DNA of 64,000 nucleotides from assembly GCF_010868145.1 (NCBI RefSeq), contig NZ_JAAGUY010000010.1:86212-150211 (forward strand), in the 5' to 3' direction. The number at the start of each line of letters is the position of its first letter. The first letter of the stretch is position 1. The translations under genes and the position numbers were made by a program. Below the pieces are notes generated by a model, which saw only the letters and a program-made list of their open reading frames with translations, was not told where the DNA came from and did not search any database. Source of the DNA: Nocardia cyriacigeorgica (GTDB lineage Bacteria; Actinomycetota; Actinomycetes; Mycobacteriales; Mycobacteriaceae). Below are positions 1 to 8,488 of the stretch, piece after piece.

Positions 1-141
1 TGAACCGCACGTTCCGGAACGCCATCGCGAGCAGTGGCACGTCGCCGTAACTGTCGCGTAAACGACTCTGCGCAGCCCGGTAGGACCCGCGTCGTCGTTG
101 ATCGGCAATGAGCGGCACGCTCGGCGGCAACTATTCGCTGC

Positions 142-1311
142 TCATGGAGCTGTCGGTGGGCGGTCGGGGACGAGTAGGGCGCCGATTTGTCTGCCGATGT
201 CGATGGCGTTGTTGCGGTCGGCGTCGGAAGTGGGGCCGAGGGTTACGTAGGCGACGACGGTGGTTGCGGTCTTGGTGTCGTAGTAGGCGACGCCGTTGTA
301 GCCGCCGTAGGCGGGGTTCATGAACAGCCAATCGCCCAGGTGGACCACGCCGAAGGCGAAGTACTTCTCGGGGGTGAGCGGGCCGAGGCCGGCGGTCGAG
401 GGCTCCATCATCCGCTGGAACTGGTCGGGGGTCAGCAGTTCACCGGTGCCGAGTGCGCGCACCCAGCGGCCGACATCGGCGACGGTGGAGTTCATGTTGC
501 CGCTGTGCAGGAATGCGGTCGGGTTCCAGAATGTCGAGTCCTCGAACACGTTTCGTTCGTTGGTGTAGCCGTGCAGGATCGGGCTATCGATCTGCGGGTC
601 GAGCACCACCTCGGTCGCGCGCATGCCGAGCGGGTCGAGGATGTGTTCGGTGATCAACTCGCCCAACGGTTTACCGGTCGCCTTCTGCAGCACCTCGCCG
701 AGCACCACCAGATCGCTGTGCGCGTAGGCGAAGCTGGTGCCCGGCGGGAACAGGGGCGGTCGGGCGTTGGCGCGGGCGATCAGTTCGTCGGCCGTCCAGG
801 TGCGGAAGGGGTTGTCGCCGAAGATCCTCAGGAACTCGGGCTCGGTCACATAGTCGGAGATGCCGGAGGTGCTGTCGGCGAGCATGCGCGGGGTGATCGC
901 GTCGGCGCGGGGGAATTCGGGCAGCCAGCGAGCGATCGGTTCGTCGAGCGGCAGCACACCCTCGCCGTCGAGGCGCCATAACACCGTCGACAGCATTGGT
1001 TCCATCGGCTGGCCGACGCGCAGTCGCATGTCGGCGGTCGCGGGCATGCCGAGCGGTGAATCGCCGAGCGCACCGAGGGCGATCTGTTCGTCACCGCGCC
1101 ACACACCGAACACCGCGGAGCTGAGGTCGAGTTCGGTCATCTCGTCGCGCACGATGTCGATGATCTTCGCGGCTTCGGGACTGTCGGCTGGCGTGGTCGT
1201 ACTCGACCCGGTGTCCCGGTCCGTGCCACACGCGGCGATGGTGAATGCAAGCACGATCGCAAGCACCGCACACGCTCTGCGGTGCCGCCGAAACCGGAAC
1301 GACACGCTCAT
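142..1311 (-). CDS. Lipoprotein with serine beta-lactamase/PBP-like fold, catalytic motifs degenerate
   Basis: 389 aa. An arginine-rich start, a hydrophobic segment and a lipobox ending TIAAC (Cys28) indicate an exported lipoprotein. The body follows the beta-lactamase/D-Ala-D-Ala carboxypeptidase-like family (PF00144): the segment VLPLDEPIARWLPEF and STSGI are at the expected places. The SxxK catalytic motif that should come just before VLWRLDGEG is replaced by QPME (residues 101-104), and the YxN motif reads YAH (196-198). Compared with the esterase at 38021-39178, which has SITK there, the nucleophile and general base are missing. It is probably a non-hydrolytic binding protein, or an enzyme with relocated chemistry. 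Fold confidence is good; substrate is unknown. Confidence 0.75.
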   Translation of the reverse strand: MSVSFRFRRHRRACAVLAIVLAFTIAACGTDRDTGSSTTTPADSPEAAKIIDIVRDEMTELDLSSAVFGVWRGDEQIALGALGDSPLGMPATADMRLRVGQPMEPMLSTVLWRLDGEGVLPLDEPIARWLPEFPRADAITPRMLADSTSGISDYVTEPEFLRIFGDNPFRTWTADELIARANARPPLFPPGTSFAYAHSDLVVLGEVLQKATGKPLGELITEHILDPLGMRATEVVLDPQIDSPILHGYTNERNVFEDSTFWNPTAFLHSGNMNSTVADVGRWVRALGTGELLTPDQFQRMMEPSTAGLGPLTPEKYFAFGVVHLGDWLFMNPAYGGYNGVAYYDTKTATTVVAYVTLGPTSDADRNNAIDIGRQIGALLVPDRPPTAP

Positions 1312-1402
1312 GACGGCGATCCCTTCGTGGCGGAAAACGGCCCGAGCAGCGTCCTAGCAATCTACGCTGCCCCTGTCCACCTCCGGTAGAGGGCGCTCGA
1401 GC

Positions 1403-1555
1403 GGTGGCGCCAATCCGCCGCTCGTAGGCGAGCGCCTCATCCATCGGTCCCTGGGTGACGATCACGAACCCGGCGTCATAGTTCTCGAGGAACCGCAGAC
1501 GGGTGAACTGGGAAGTGAAGCTGGTGCAACCGCCGACCCCTCCGGCCCACTGAAC
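1403..1555 (-). pseudogene. Remnant of a DUF899/thioredoxin-like gene
   Basis: Read on the minus strand, this stretch gives about 50 residues in one frame containing GGCTSFTSQF, FLENYDAGFVIVTQGP and EALAYERRIG. This resembles the conserved cysteine segment and following strand of DUF899 thioredoxin-like proteins. No start codon with a ribosome site lies upstream, and the frame continues into unrelated sequence. The rest of the family domain is absent, so it is a broken fragment. The rest of 1312-1617 shows nothing else I can support. Family assignment is from motif memory only. Confidence 0.4.
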
Positions 1556-1617
1556 TCATCGGTGCCCCGGCCGCTAACGGCACGCCGTGACCGCTGTCCC
1601 GGACGGCGGGACAACGG

Positions 1618-2172
1618 TCACCGGGTGAAGTCGAGTCCGGCGCCGGCGATGAACGTGGCGGTGAGAGAACCGTCGGGGTGTTTCGTCCCGTAGGCCGCGA
1701 CGACGGCGCCCTGCGAGATGTCGGCGACGCGGGAACCGAAGAGGACCTGGACCTTGGTGGTGGGGGTGGTGTGGACGGTGGTTTTCGTGCCGAAGAGACT
1801 TTCTACCTGCAGTGTGCTGCCGTCGGTGGCGGCGACTCTGCCGACGGCGATCATCCGGCCCGATGCGGCCACGGGCGGGGGCTCCGGGGCGGGTGCCTGC
1901 GTGGCGGCGGCGGGAGGAGGGTCGACCTCCGGTGGGGGCGTGGTCGGTGTGCGATCGCCGGTGAAGAGGGCGATGAGCATCGCCAACAGGGCGATCACCG
2001 TGGCAGTTCCGCCGACCAGCAGGTTCGATTCGCTGTGTGGGGTGCTTCGGGTCGAGTCGGATGCGGCGGGCTGCGGCATGATTCGATCAGGAGGGGAACA
2101 GGAGACGTCCGGGCGGGCGCTGGGGGGCGGCGCCTGGACAAGGCGGGACCACGGCGTGCTCGGATGGGACAT
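1618..2172 (-). CDS. Membrane-anchored protein with C-terminal DUF5666-like beta domain
   Basis: 184 aa. A proline-rich N-terminus precedes one membrane segment (about residues 50-70, NLLVGGTATVIALLAMLIAL). A Pro/Thr/Ala linker follows, then a roughly 75-residue beta-rich domain starting GRMIAVGRVAATDGSTLQVE that resembles the DUF5666 type of small extracytoplasmic domain. The predicted topology puts the C-terminal domain outside. No clear Shine-Dalgarno sequence precedes this ATG; an internal ATG at 2079 is an alternative start. Function unknown. It is transcribed in the same direction as its neighbours but with a 200-bp gap upstream. Confidence 0.6.
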   Translation of the reverse strand: MSHPSTPWSRLVQAPPPSARPDVSCSPPDRIMPQPAASDSTRSTPHSESNLLVGGTATVIALLAMLIALFTGDRTPTTPPPEVDPPPAAATQAPAPEPPPVAASGRMIAVGRVAATDGSTLQVESLFGTKTTVHTTPTTKVQVLFGSRVADISQGAVVAAYGTKHPDGSLTATFIAGAGLDFTR

Positions 2173-2370
2173 AGGTCACAGCGTAAGGCGTACTCGCGGG
2201 TACCTATCGCCACTGGCGGTGAGCGGCCGCCGTCGGGATAACCTTCACGGTTCCCTTGGACGAGTTCAGGTTTCGCAGTGTCGGGTGTACTGCCACTGCG
2301 GGCCGTCGGCGGGTCTCCGCGCCGATGGCCGACGCACGCAGCGCCCGGACTCGGATGGCTCGAGCCGGCG

Positions 2371-2568
2371 TCAGCGCGCCGGCCGCAGGATCCGCAAGGT
2401 GATGACGAGCCCGATGACAAGGGCGATGGCGGAGGTGAGGGCGGTGCTCAGGGTGTGGGTGAGGGTGGCGATTCCGGCGGTGAAAATGAGGCAGGTGGCG
2501 ATGGCCAGCAGTGCGGTGCCCCATTCCATGCCGACGATCCGGGTGGTTCGGTGACGCATTGCTGTCAT
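2371..2568 (-). CDS. Small two-helix membrane protein
   Basis: 65 aa from the ATG at 2568. It has two hydrophobic helices (WGTALLAIATCLIFTAGIA and ALTSAIALVIGLVITLRIL) separated by a short polar turn and ends in a basic tail. The frame stays open upstream to 2775, but that extension is polar and atypical. The ribosome site is weak (GGAG about 18 bp upstream), so the start is unsure. No family recognised. It sits alone between the DUF5666-like gene and the lipase gene. The region 2569-2816 shows nothing else I can support. Confidence 0.4.
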   Translation of the reverse strand: MTAMRHRTTRIVGMEWGTALLAIATCLIFTAGIATLTHTLSTALTSAIALVIGLVITLRILRPAR

Positions 2569-2816
2569 GACCGGGGAGTACCCGGCCGCTCCAGCAATCA
2601 AACCGTTATCGCCTGCCGGATGTCCGTTATGTACCGCTATCTGCGGTTTGTTCAGGCCGTTCTCTCGGTGGAAAACCATGATCGAGCCTTTCTCGGCGTT
2701 GATCGCACCCCGTGGGTGGTCTACCGATAACGACCCGGCAACGGCTCGGATGGCACGCGGCAAACAATGAGACAACCGTCACTTCGGGCAGGTGGGCCCG
2801 ATGAGCCGCCCGGTGA

Positions 2817-4163
2817 TCAGCCCTGGTGAGGGATCGGGCGAGCGGCCATCATCCGCAGCACCTGAGCGGCGAACCGGCGCAATCCGCGCGCAGATCTGCG
2901 GCCGCGAGCAACCGACCAGACGTCGGTGGTGGTGGGAACCCCGAGCGCATGCCCGGTGAAGCGATCGTCGAGCCAGTCGGCCATGGTTGGTGTGCCGAGG
3001 AACTCCAGCGGCAGATGCAGGGCGAGGCGATCACGCAGGTAGTACACCTGTGCGCCGGCCGCACGATAGCGGGCGACGAGGGCGTCCACATCGGCGACGG
3101 CAATGACTTCATCGGGGATCGCCTGCAGAATCAGCATCGGCGCCTTGGGCGCGGTGCCGCCGGGCCGGATGTGGTCGAAAACCGCCTGGAGTTGTGGTTG
3201 TTCGACCAACTCGGCAATACCGCGGTCGCTGTGCCGGTCGACGTTCTTGCGTGCGAACTTGGCCAGCAACGGGAAAGTCGCCCGCGATTCGGCCTCGGTG
3301 AGCAGGCGCAGGAATCCGGGATGGAGCCGATCGGCGAGCAGCGCCCCCAATTCCGGGTAGGCGCGGCGCAATCCGGCGGTGTACACCGCGGCGAACCCCG
3401 CGTACATCGTCCCGTTCAACCGGACGAACGCGGCCGCGGGATCGCCGACCGGTGACCCGGCGACGGCCCCGACGATGTCGATATCGGGCGCATAGTCGGC
3501 AGCCACTTCCGCCGCCCACGCCGTCGCCAGCCCGCCACCGGAATAGCCCCACAGGCCGACGGGTGTCGCGGCGGACAGGCCGAGTGGCGCGAAATCCAAT
3601 GCCGCGCGGACCCCGTCGAGCGTGCGATATCCGGGTTCGCGGCCTGCTCCGAAGTGACCGCGCATCCCCTCGTGGTCGGGGACGGAGACAGCCCAGCCCC
3701 GGGCCAGCGCATGGGCGATGAGCGGGAATTCGAGCTGCGGAATCGCGCCGAACACCCGTGCTCCGCGACGTAACGCATACGACGGAAAGCAGGTGGAAGC
3801 GACGGCGTCGATGGCGCATTGAAACGAGACGAGCGGCCGGCCGATGCTGGGTTCGGCGCCGTGGGGAAGTAGCACGGTCGTCAGTGCGACTTCGGCGTCG
3901 CCGTGCCGATCGCTGGTGCGGTAGAGCAGCTGCCATGCCCGCATGCGCTGCGGGATCCGGCCGAACCACGCCAATTCCACTGTGCGGGAGCGGATGACCG
4001 TGCCCGGGGCGGTCGCGGCGAAGTTCGGGGGCGGCACACAGAACGGGTCGTGCTCGACGCGTACCGGCGGCCCGGAGTCCGGATACGGATCCGCTCGGCC
4101 CGCATACCCGCGGGTCCGGTGGTGCCACTCGCCCCCAGCTCGAAACGCCGCCTCGGTACTCAT
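2817..4163 (-). CDS. Secretory-lipase-family alpha/beta hydrolase
   Basis: 448 aa from the ATG at 4163, preceded at good spacing by GGAAGGA. It belongs to the LIP/secretory lipase family (PF03583), whose members hydrolyse triacylglycerols and other esters. The nucleophile elbow GYSGG (Ser208), a downstream acid segment IPDEVIAVADVD and the C-terminal LALHLPLEF supply a plausible Ser-Asp-His triad. The protein shows no signal peptide from this start, unlike the paralogue at 18183-19472. It is divergent from the PucR-type regulator at 4354, which is the likely regulator. Substrate unknown. Confidence 0.8.
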   Translation of the reverse strand: MSTEAAFRAGGEWHHRTRGYAGRADPYPDSGPPVRVEHDPFCVPPPNFAATAPGTVIRSRTVELAWFGRIPQRMRAWQLLYRTSDRHGDAEVALTTVLLPHGAEPSIGRPLVSFQCAIDAVASTCFPSYALRRGARVFGAIPQLEFPLIAHALARGWAVSVPDHEGMRGHFGAGREPGYRTLDGVRAALDFAPLGLSAATPVGLWGYSGGGLATAWAAEVAADYAPDIDIVGAVAGSPVGDPAAAFVRLNGTMYAGFAAVYTAGLRRAYPELGALLADRLHPGFLRLLTEAESRATFPLLAKFARKNVDRHSDRGIAELVEQPQLQAVFDHIRPGGTAPKAPMLILQAIPDEVIAVADVDALVARYRAAGAQVYYLRDRLALHLPLEFLGTPTMADWLDDRFTGHALGVPTTTDVWSVARGRRSARGLRRFAAQVLRMMAARPIPHQG

Positions 4164-4266
4164 CGCGGTGATCCTTCCGAGGCGAAGTCGAGCTGTCGGC
4201 ACAAATCTAGGTCGGTGCCGGGCAGCCCGTCACTACGTCGGCGGTACCAAGTGTTCGCGTCGGACT

Positions 4267-4280
4267 TGTCTCCGAAGACA
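4267..4280. promoter_or_regulatory. Inverted repeat in lipase/PucR divergent promoter region
   Basis: TGTCT-N4-AGACA is a perfect 5-bp inverted repeat about midway between the divergent start codons at 4163 and 4354. It could be an operator for the neighbouring PucR-type protein. This rests on position and symmetry only. Confidence 0.35.
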
Positions 4281-4353
4281 GATTGTTGGGCATCGTTCGT
4301 CTTCGTGACCGGCGGAATTGCTGAAGCCCTAGTCGTCAGTAACAATCCGCGGC

Positions 4354-5556
4354 ATGGTTGTCGATCTTCCTCCGCTGGCCGGGGACGCCGCGATTCTCGA
4401 TCGACTCGGTCGTGGGCTGCCCGATATCGCCGGTCGCATGCTCGCGGCCGGACTCGGTTCGACACCACCCGCCGCGGACCTTCCCGACGACCACTTTCAC
4501 GAAGTCGTACCGGCGATCCTGGCGTGCGGACACGCCTTCCTCCGGGCATTGCGCGAAGAACGTGAGTTCACCGATGCGGAAGTAGCGTTCCATGTCGCGC
4601 CGGTGGTGCACCGTCATGCGGCCGAACGGATCCCGCTGCGCCTGCTGGTGGATGCCATGCACGGTTCGGCGCAGCAACTGCTCAGGGAGTCGGCTCGTTC
4701 GGCCACCGCGGATGAGCTGGACGATCTGGTCGCCTTCGGCGCGCACCTGCTCGACCTGCTGCGCCGCATCAATATCGTGGTGTACGAGGCATATTCGGAA
4801 CTCGAGCAATCGGTGTACCAGCCGGATCGCGAGGCTCGGCGCGCACTGTGTTCGGCACTGTTGCATGGTCTTCCGGTTGCCGAGCTCGCCGCGCGCGCGG
4901 ATATCGCGCTGGCGGAGGACTATCGGGTGCTCGCGATCCTGCTCCGGCCCGAGGAGCAGTCCGCGCAGGTGGCAACCATGATTGCCCGGCGCAGGATGCG
5001 CGTATTGCAGTCGATCCTCGATGATCTCGTCGGTGCCGGGGCCTTGCACACGTTCGACGGGTCCGCGGGAATTGTCCTGCTGCCCAGTTCCGGCGCGCCC
5101 GACCTTGCCGGTCGCCTGTCACTCGCCACCGCCGGACGCATGGGCGGACCGGTCTTCCTCGCCGACGCGGGCACCGTCACCCGGGCGGACCTGCCTGACG
5201 CCGCCGCCGAGGTCGCCGAGCTCGCCGAGCTGGCCCGCGCACTCGGCCGACCGGCCGGGGTCTACCGTCTCGACGACCTGCTCCTGGAGTACCAGCTCAC
5301 CCGTCCCGGCCGGGCCCGTGACCGGCTCGCCGGTCGCATCGAACCACTGTCGGCTCGCCCGCACCTGCTGGCGGCGCTTGACGCCTACCTGCGGCACGGC
5401 ACCGACCGTAAATCCGCCGCCGCCGAGGTCCACGTCCACCCGAACACCTTCAGCTATCGGATGCGCCGGATCGCCGAACTCACCGGCCTCGATCCCGCCG
5501 ACCCCACCGACACCCGGCTGCTCGCCGCGGCGCTGACTGTCGATCGGGCGGGTTGA
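4354..5556 (+). CDS. PucR/CdaR-type transcriptional regulator
   Basis: 400 aa. The C-terminal 60 residues form the PucR-type helix-turn-helix (PF13556), with YLRHGTDRKSAAAEVHVHPN followed by TFSYRMRRIAELTGLD. The central region corresponds to the GGDEF-like linker seen in CdaR/PucR proteins. The N-terminal helical region probably senses a ligand. It is divergent from the lipase gene at 2817-4163, so local control of lipid or ester use is likely. Its last 33 codons are repeated, in decayed form, immediately after its stop codon (see the repeat entry). Confidence 0.8.
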   Translation: MVVDLPPLAGDAAILDRLGRGLPDIAGRMLAAGLGSTPPAADLPDDHFHEVVPAILACGHAFLRALREEREFTDAEVAFHVAPVVHRHAAERIPLRLLVDAMHGSAQQLLRESARSATADELDDLVAFGAHLLDLLRRINIVVYEAYSELEQSVYQPDREARRALCSALLHGLPVAELAARADIALAEDYRVLAILLRPEEQSAQVATMIARRRMRVLQSILDDLVGAGALHTFDGSAGIVLLPSSGAPDLAGRLSLATAGRMGGPVFLADAGTVTRADLPDAAAEVAELAELARALGRPAGVYRLDDLLLEYQLTRPGRARDRLAGRIEPLSARPHLLAALDAYLRHGTDRKSAAAEVHVHPNTFSYRMRRIAELTGLDPADPTDTRLLAAALTVDRAG

Positions 5557-5655
5557 CTCGCACGCCGCATCGCCGACTCACCGCGCCTCGACCTGGCTGG
5601 ACCGACCGACACCCGGCGGTTCGCGGCGGCGCTTATCGCTGATCGGTCCGGTTGA
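5458..5655 (+). repeat. 99-bp tandem duplication of the pucR 3' end
   Basis: Positions 5458-5556 encode the last 32 residues plus stop of the PucR regulator. Positions 5557-5655 repeat them directly after the stop. In the same frame the second copy still reads RRIAD, LDLAGPTDTRRF and AAALIADRSG followed by TGA, against RRIAE, LDPADPTDTRLL and AAALTVDRAG in the gene. The copies differ by scattered substitutions plus a paired one-base gap, so the duplication is old. The rest of 5656-5774 is leader for the sigma gene. Confidence 0.8.
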
Positions 5656-5774
5656 CCCCATCGCAGGATCGCCAGGGACTTCTATTTCCACCACTGAGAC
5701 GACGATCACGGGATAATCGACCGTGACGAATCCCCATGCGCGGTGTCCAACACAGGAGCGGCGAGGAGGTGGGT

Positions 5775-6335
5775 GTGACCGCGACCGAGACGACGACCGT
5801 GCCGGACGATGCGACCCTGGTCAGTCGGTCGAAGGACGGTGACGTCCGGGCCTATGAACAGCTGGTGCTGCGGTATCAGGGGCAGATGTTCCGGCTCGCG
5901 TCCAAGATGCTCGCTGACCGTGCCGAGGCGGAGGACGTGGTGCAGGAGGTCTTCCTCGCGGCCTGGCGGCGGTTGCGGCAGCTCAACGACGACGCGGCAT
6001 TCGTCGGCTGGCTGTACCGGATGACGACCAACCGGTGCCTGAACGTGATCCGCGGCCGTCGCCCGCATGTCGAGGTGGATCTGGACCTGACCGAATCACC
6101 GCGTTCGGATATCCAGCCCGAGCACGCCACCCAAGTGAATACCCAGCTCGAAGCGCTCACTGCGGCGCTACAGGATCTGACGCCCGAACAGCGGGCCTGC
6201 TGGCTGCTGCGCGAAGTGCACGGCCTGTCGTATGAAGAGATCGGAGACGTTGTCGGCGCGAAAACCACCGCGGTCCGCGGTCGCATTGCCCGCGCGCGAG
6301 CCCAACTGTCCGAGGTGATGAAGCCATGGCGGTGA
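5775..6335 (+). CDS. ECF-type RNA polymerase sigma factor
   Basis: 186 aa from the GTG at 5775, which has a strong AGGAGG six bases upstream; an in-frame ATG at 5736 lacks one. Region 2 (YEQLVLRYQGQMFRLASKML, AEDVVQEVFLAAWRRL) and region 4 (LTPEQRACWLLREVHGLSYE, then VRGRIARARAQL) are both complete. It directs polymerase to a specific promoter set. The next gene overlaps by 10 bp and carries a zinc-binding anti-sigma motif, so the two should work as a pair. It heads the Asp23/Gls24 operon, suggesting control of envelope-stress proteins. Confidence 0.9.
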   Translation: MTATETTTVPDDATLVSRSKDGDVRAYEQLVLRYQGQMFRLASKMLADRAEAEDVVQEVFLAAWRRLRQLNDDAAFVGWLYRMTTNRCLNVIRGRRPHVEVDLDLTESPRSDIQPEHATQVNTQLEALTAALQDLTPEQRACWLLREVHGLSYEEIGDVVGAKTTAVRGRIARARAQLSEVMKPWR

Positions 6336-7000
6336 ACGAGACGACCGAGCAGGACTATGTCCTGCCGTGCGGCCGTGAACTGGAACAGGTGTGGGACCGG
6401 CTCGACGCCGTCGAGGCCGGCCACGCCGATGAACATGAGCTGAGCTGCCCGCATTGCGCGGCCGCACGCGACAGCTTGCTGGCGCTTCGCGCGGCGACCA
6501 GGCAGATGATCGAGGAACCGGTGCCGCCGCCGGACTTGGTTGGTCGGATCATGTCGGCGGTGCGGGCCGAGGTCCGCCGTGGTCGCACGCTGGACGTGCC
6601 GACGCCGGAGCCCGGCGCGGTGGAGGTGAGCGAGCAGGCGGTGAGCACGGTGCTGCGGTACGCCGCCGATTCGGTGCCGGGCGTGCGCGCGCGTCGCTGC
6701 CGGGTGCGTCCGGCGGGAGTCGGCGCGGATGGCGAGCATGTGGTGGATGTGGATCTATCGATTGCGGTGCGCTTCGGCCCGACGGCGGTGGCCGAGTTGA
6801 TGTCGATCGTGCGCGAACGTGTCACCGCGGCACTCCCCGCCCGCATCGGGTTGATCCTGCACCGGCTCGATCTGACCATCGTCGATATCTATGAGGATCC
6901 GTCGGCCGGATGGGCCACCGCAGACGGGAACGTGGCCGCCGACGATGGTTCCCTCGAAAGGGACCCGAGCGCGGAGGAATCCGGGGGAGACCAGCCATGA
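6326..7000 (+). CDS. Anti-sigma factor fused to an Asp23/Gls24 domain
   Basis: 224 aa. The N-terminal ~60 residues hold the zinc-binding anti-sigma signature H-x3-C-x2-C (His37, Cys41, Cys44). From about residue 95 the protein changes to an Asp23/Gls24-like alpha-beta domain (VSEQAVSTVLRYAADSVPGV, DVDLSIAVRFG, VRERVTAAL), as in the neighbouring genes. It should bind and inhibit the upstream sigma factor, with the Asp23 part perhaps tying release to the envelope Asp23 complex. No membrane segment is present, so it is cytoplasmic. It overlaps the sigma gene by 10 bp and the next gene by ATGA. Confidence 0.8.
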   Translation: MAVNETTEQDYVLPCGRELEQVWDRLDAVEAGHADEHELSCPHCAAARDSLLALRAATRQMIEEPVPPPDLVGRIMSAVRAEVRRGRTLDVPTPEPGAVEVSEQAVSTVLRYAADSVPGVRARRCRVRPAGVGADGEHVVDVDLSIAVRFGPTAVAELMSIVRERVTAALPARIGLILHRLDLTIVDIYEDPSAGWATADGNVAADDGSLERDPSAEESGGDQP

Positions 7001-7368
7001 CCGGTCCGGTATCAGTGCTCATCGAAACCCCGGTCGTGGCAGCCGTCGCCGCGTACGCCGCCCGCTCCACGCCCGGTGTGGTGCGGCTGGAACCGGGCGT
7101 GCGTGGCCTGGTCACCACCTTGGTGCGGGCAGGCAGGCAGCGCTGGCTCGCCACGGACCCTGCGCCCTCGGAGGGCGTGCGTGTGCGACGCACGGAGATG
7201 GGGCGCCTGCTGGTTCAGGTCGATGTCGTGATCTCGGGCGACCGTCACGCGGGCGAGGTCGGCCGTGCCGTGCAGCGAGAAGTGGCGGCGGTGGTGCGCG
7301 CGCAGACCGGACAGGACGTGGACGAGGTCGTCGTGTCGATTCTCGATATCGAACCGGAGCCGCGCTGA
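6997..7368 (+). CDS. Asp23/Gls24 family protein
   Basis: 123 aa. The ATG at 6997 overlaps the previous stop (ATGA) and has GGGGGAGA upstream; the open frame extends further 5' but inside the preceding gene. The sequence follows the Asp23 pattern of an N-terminal helix ending in STPGVVRLEPG, a strand-rich centre (LLVQVDVVISG) and a helix (VGRAVQREVAAVVRAQTG). Such proteins form membrane-associated assemblies linked to envelope stress. Translation is coupled on both sides. Confidence 0.75.
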   Translation: MTGPVSVLIETPVVAAVAAYAARSTPGVVRLEPGVRGLVTTLVRAGRQRWLATDPAPSEGVRVRRTEMGRLLVQVDVVISGDRHAGEVGRAVQREVAAVVRAQTGQDVDEVVVSILDIEPEPR

Positions 7369-7685
7369 TGGCGGACGAGGAAACCATCGACAAGATCATC
7401 GGTGCGGTCGAAGGAATCTCCGGACTGCGGCCCGCGACACCGATCGTGCGTGAGAACGCGAGCTGGTGGCCGTGGGACGCCCGCACCTACGCGGTCGATG
7501 TCACCGATGACGCCGTGCAGGTCAGGGTCGTCGCGGCCGCACTGCCACTACCTCCGCTACTCGATCTCGCGAGCGAGGCGATTCGGCCCGTCCTGACGGG
7601 TACTCCATGGGAGCAGGCCACGCTGCGGCTAGTGGTCACCGAGCTCGACGCGGCCGCTTTCGCCGAGGAAGGAACTGTGGGCTGA
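7368..7685 (+). CDS. Small protein of the Asp23 operon
   Basis: 105 aa. The ATG at 7368 shares one base with the previous stop (TGATG), so translation is coupled. It starts MADEETIDKIIGAVEGISGL and has a central WWPWD aromatic patch, then DVTDDAVQVRVVAAALPLPP. The fold looks like a short divergent Asp23/Gls24 domain, without membrane segments. I cannot name the family with certainty. Its fixed place in a coupled operon supports a role in the same envelope-associated assembly. Confidence 0.65.
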   Translation: MADEETIDKIIGAVEGISGLRPATPIVRENASWWPWDARTYAVDVTDDAVQVRVVAAALPLPPLLDLASEAIRPVLTGTPWEQATLRLVVTELDAAAFAEEGTVG

Positions 7686-7780
7686 GCCAGAGGGCCCGCC
7701 CGTGACGAGCACGCGGATCGGGTGTCGATCAGAGTGCGGGACCGAATCCGCTGCATCCCAAAGGAATCAGGAGGAACACC

Positions 7781-8266
7781 ATGACCGCCGCTACCGAGAA
7801 GACCACCCCGAACAACACCGATTCCGGCGCGAGCGGCGCCGAGAAAGCCACGGTAAAGAAGGAGCACGCGCTGTTCAGCGAGCTCGGCACCACCACCATC
7901 TCCGACATCGTGGTACAGAAGGTGGCCGGTCTGGCCGCCCGCGAGGTACGCGGTGTACACAATCTCGGCGGTAGCACCGCCCGAGCGTTCGGCACCCTCC
8001 GCGACCGCATCCCAGGCGCCTCCGCCAGTATCGGACAGGGAGTTTCGGTGGAGGTGGGCGAGACGCAGGCGGCCGTCGATCTGGAGATCGTCGTCGAATA
8101 CGGCGCCGCCATCGCCGAAGTGGCGCGCGCGGTGCGCCGCAATGTGATCACCGCGATCGAGCAGATGACCGCGCTGCAGGTCGTCGAGGTCAATATCAAT
8201 GTCAACGATGTGTTCATTCCGGGTGACGACGATGACGCCGACGCGCCGGTCGCGCGGGTGCAGTAG
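7781..8266 (+). CDS. Asp23/Gls24 family envelope stress response protein
   Basis: 161 aa, with AGGAGG upstream. A disordered Lys/Thr-rich N-terminus of about 30 residues precedes the classical Asp23 domain: TTTISDIVVQKVAGLAAREV, RGVHNLGG, DLEIVVEYGAAIAEVARAVR and QMTALQVVEVNINVNDVF. It ends with an acidic tail (DDDDAD). This is the best-conserved Asp23 member of the run. In Firmicutes, Asp23 is an abundant membrane-associated protein anchored by AmaP; an AmaP-like anchor lies at 9344-9919. Confidence 0.9.
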   Translation: MTAATEKTTPNNTDSGASGAEKATVKKEHALFSELGTTTISDIVVQKVAGLAAREVRGVHNLGGSTARAFGTLRDRIPGASASIGQGVSVEVGETQAAVDLEIVVEYGAAIAEVARAVRRNVITAIEQMTALQVVEVNINVNDVFIPGDDDDADAPVARVQ

Positions 8267-8299
8267 CCGGCGACCGGGCTCAGCGAAGAGGAGTCGACT

Positions 8300-8488
8300 G
8301 TGAACGCCACAACGATATGCCTGGCGATCGGTATCGCTGTCGGATTCGCCGCTGCCTTCGGCGGATTCGGCGCGTTCCTGATCGTGCTGGTGTTCGCCGC
8401 GCTCGGCCTGGTGGTCGGCCGCTGGCTCGACGGCGAACTCGACCTCGCCGGGCTGGTCCGGTCCGCGCAGAATAAGGGCAGGCGATGA
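8300..8488 (+). CDS. DUF2273-like small membrane protein
   Basis: 62 aa. Two glycine-rich membrane helices (ICLAIGIAVGFAAAFGGFGA and FLIVLVFAALGLVVGRWL) are followed by an amphipathic tail DGELDLAGLVRSAQNKGRR. Size, topology and position next to Asp23 genes match DUF2273, a family regularly encoded with Asp23/AmaP. It ends in an ATGA overlap with the next gene. It probably acts as a membrane partner of the Asp23 assembly. Confidence 0.75.
   Translation: MNATTICLAIGIAVGFAAAFGGFGAFLIVLVFAALGLVVGRWLDGELDLAGLVRSAQNKGRR

Noticed and set aside
1..141. Possible gene end at the left edge
   Set aside because: No frame shows a recognisable domain, and the lipoprotein gene ends at 142.
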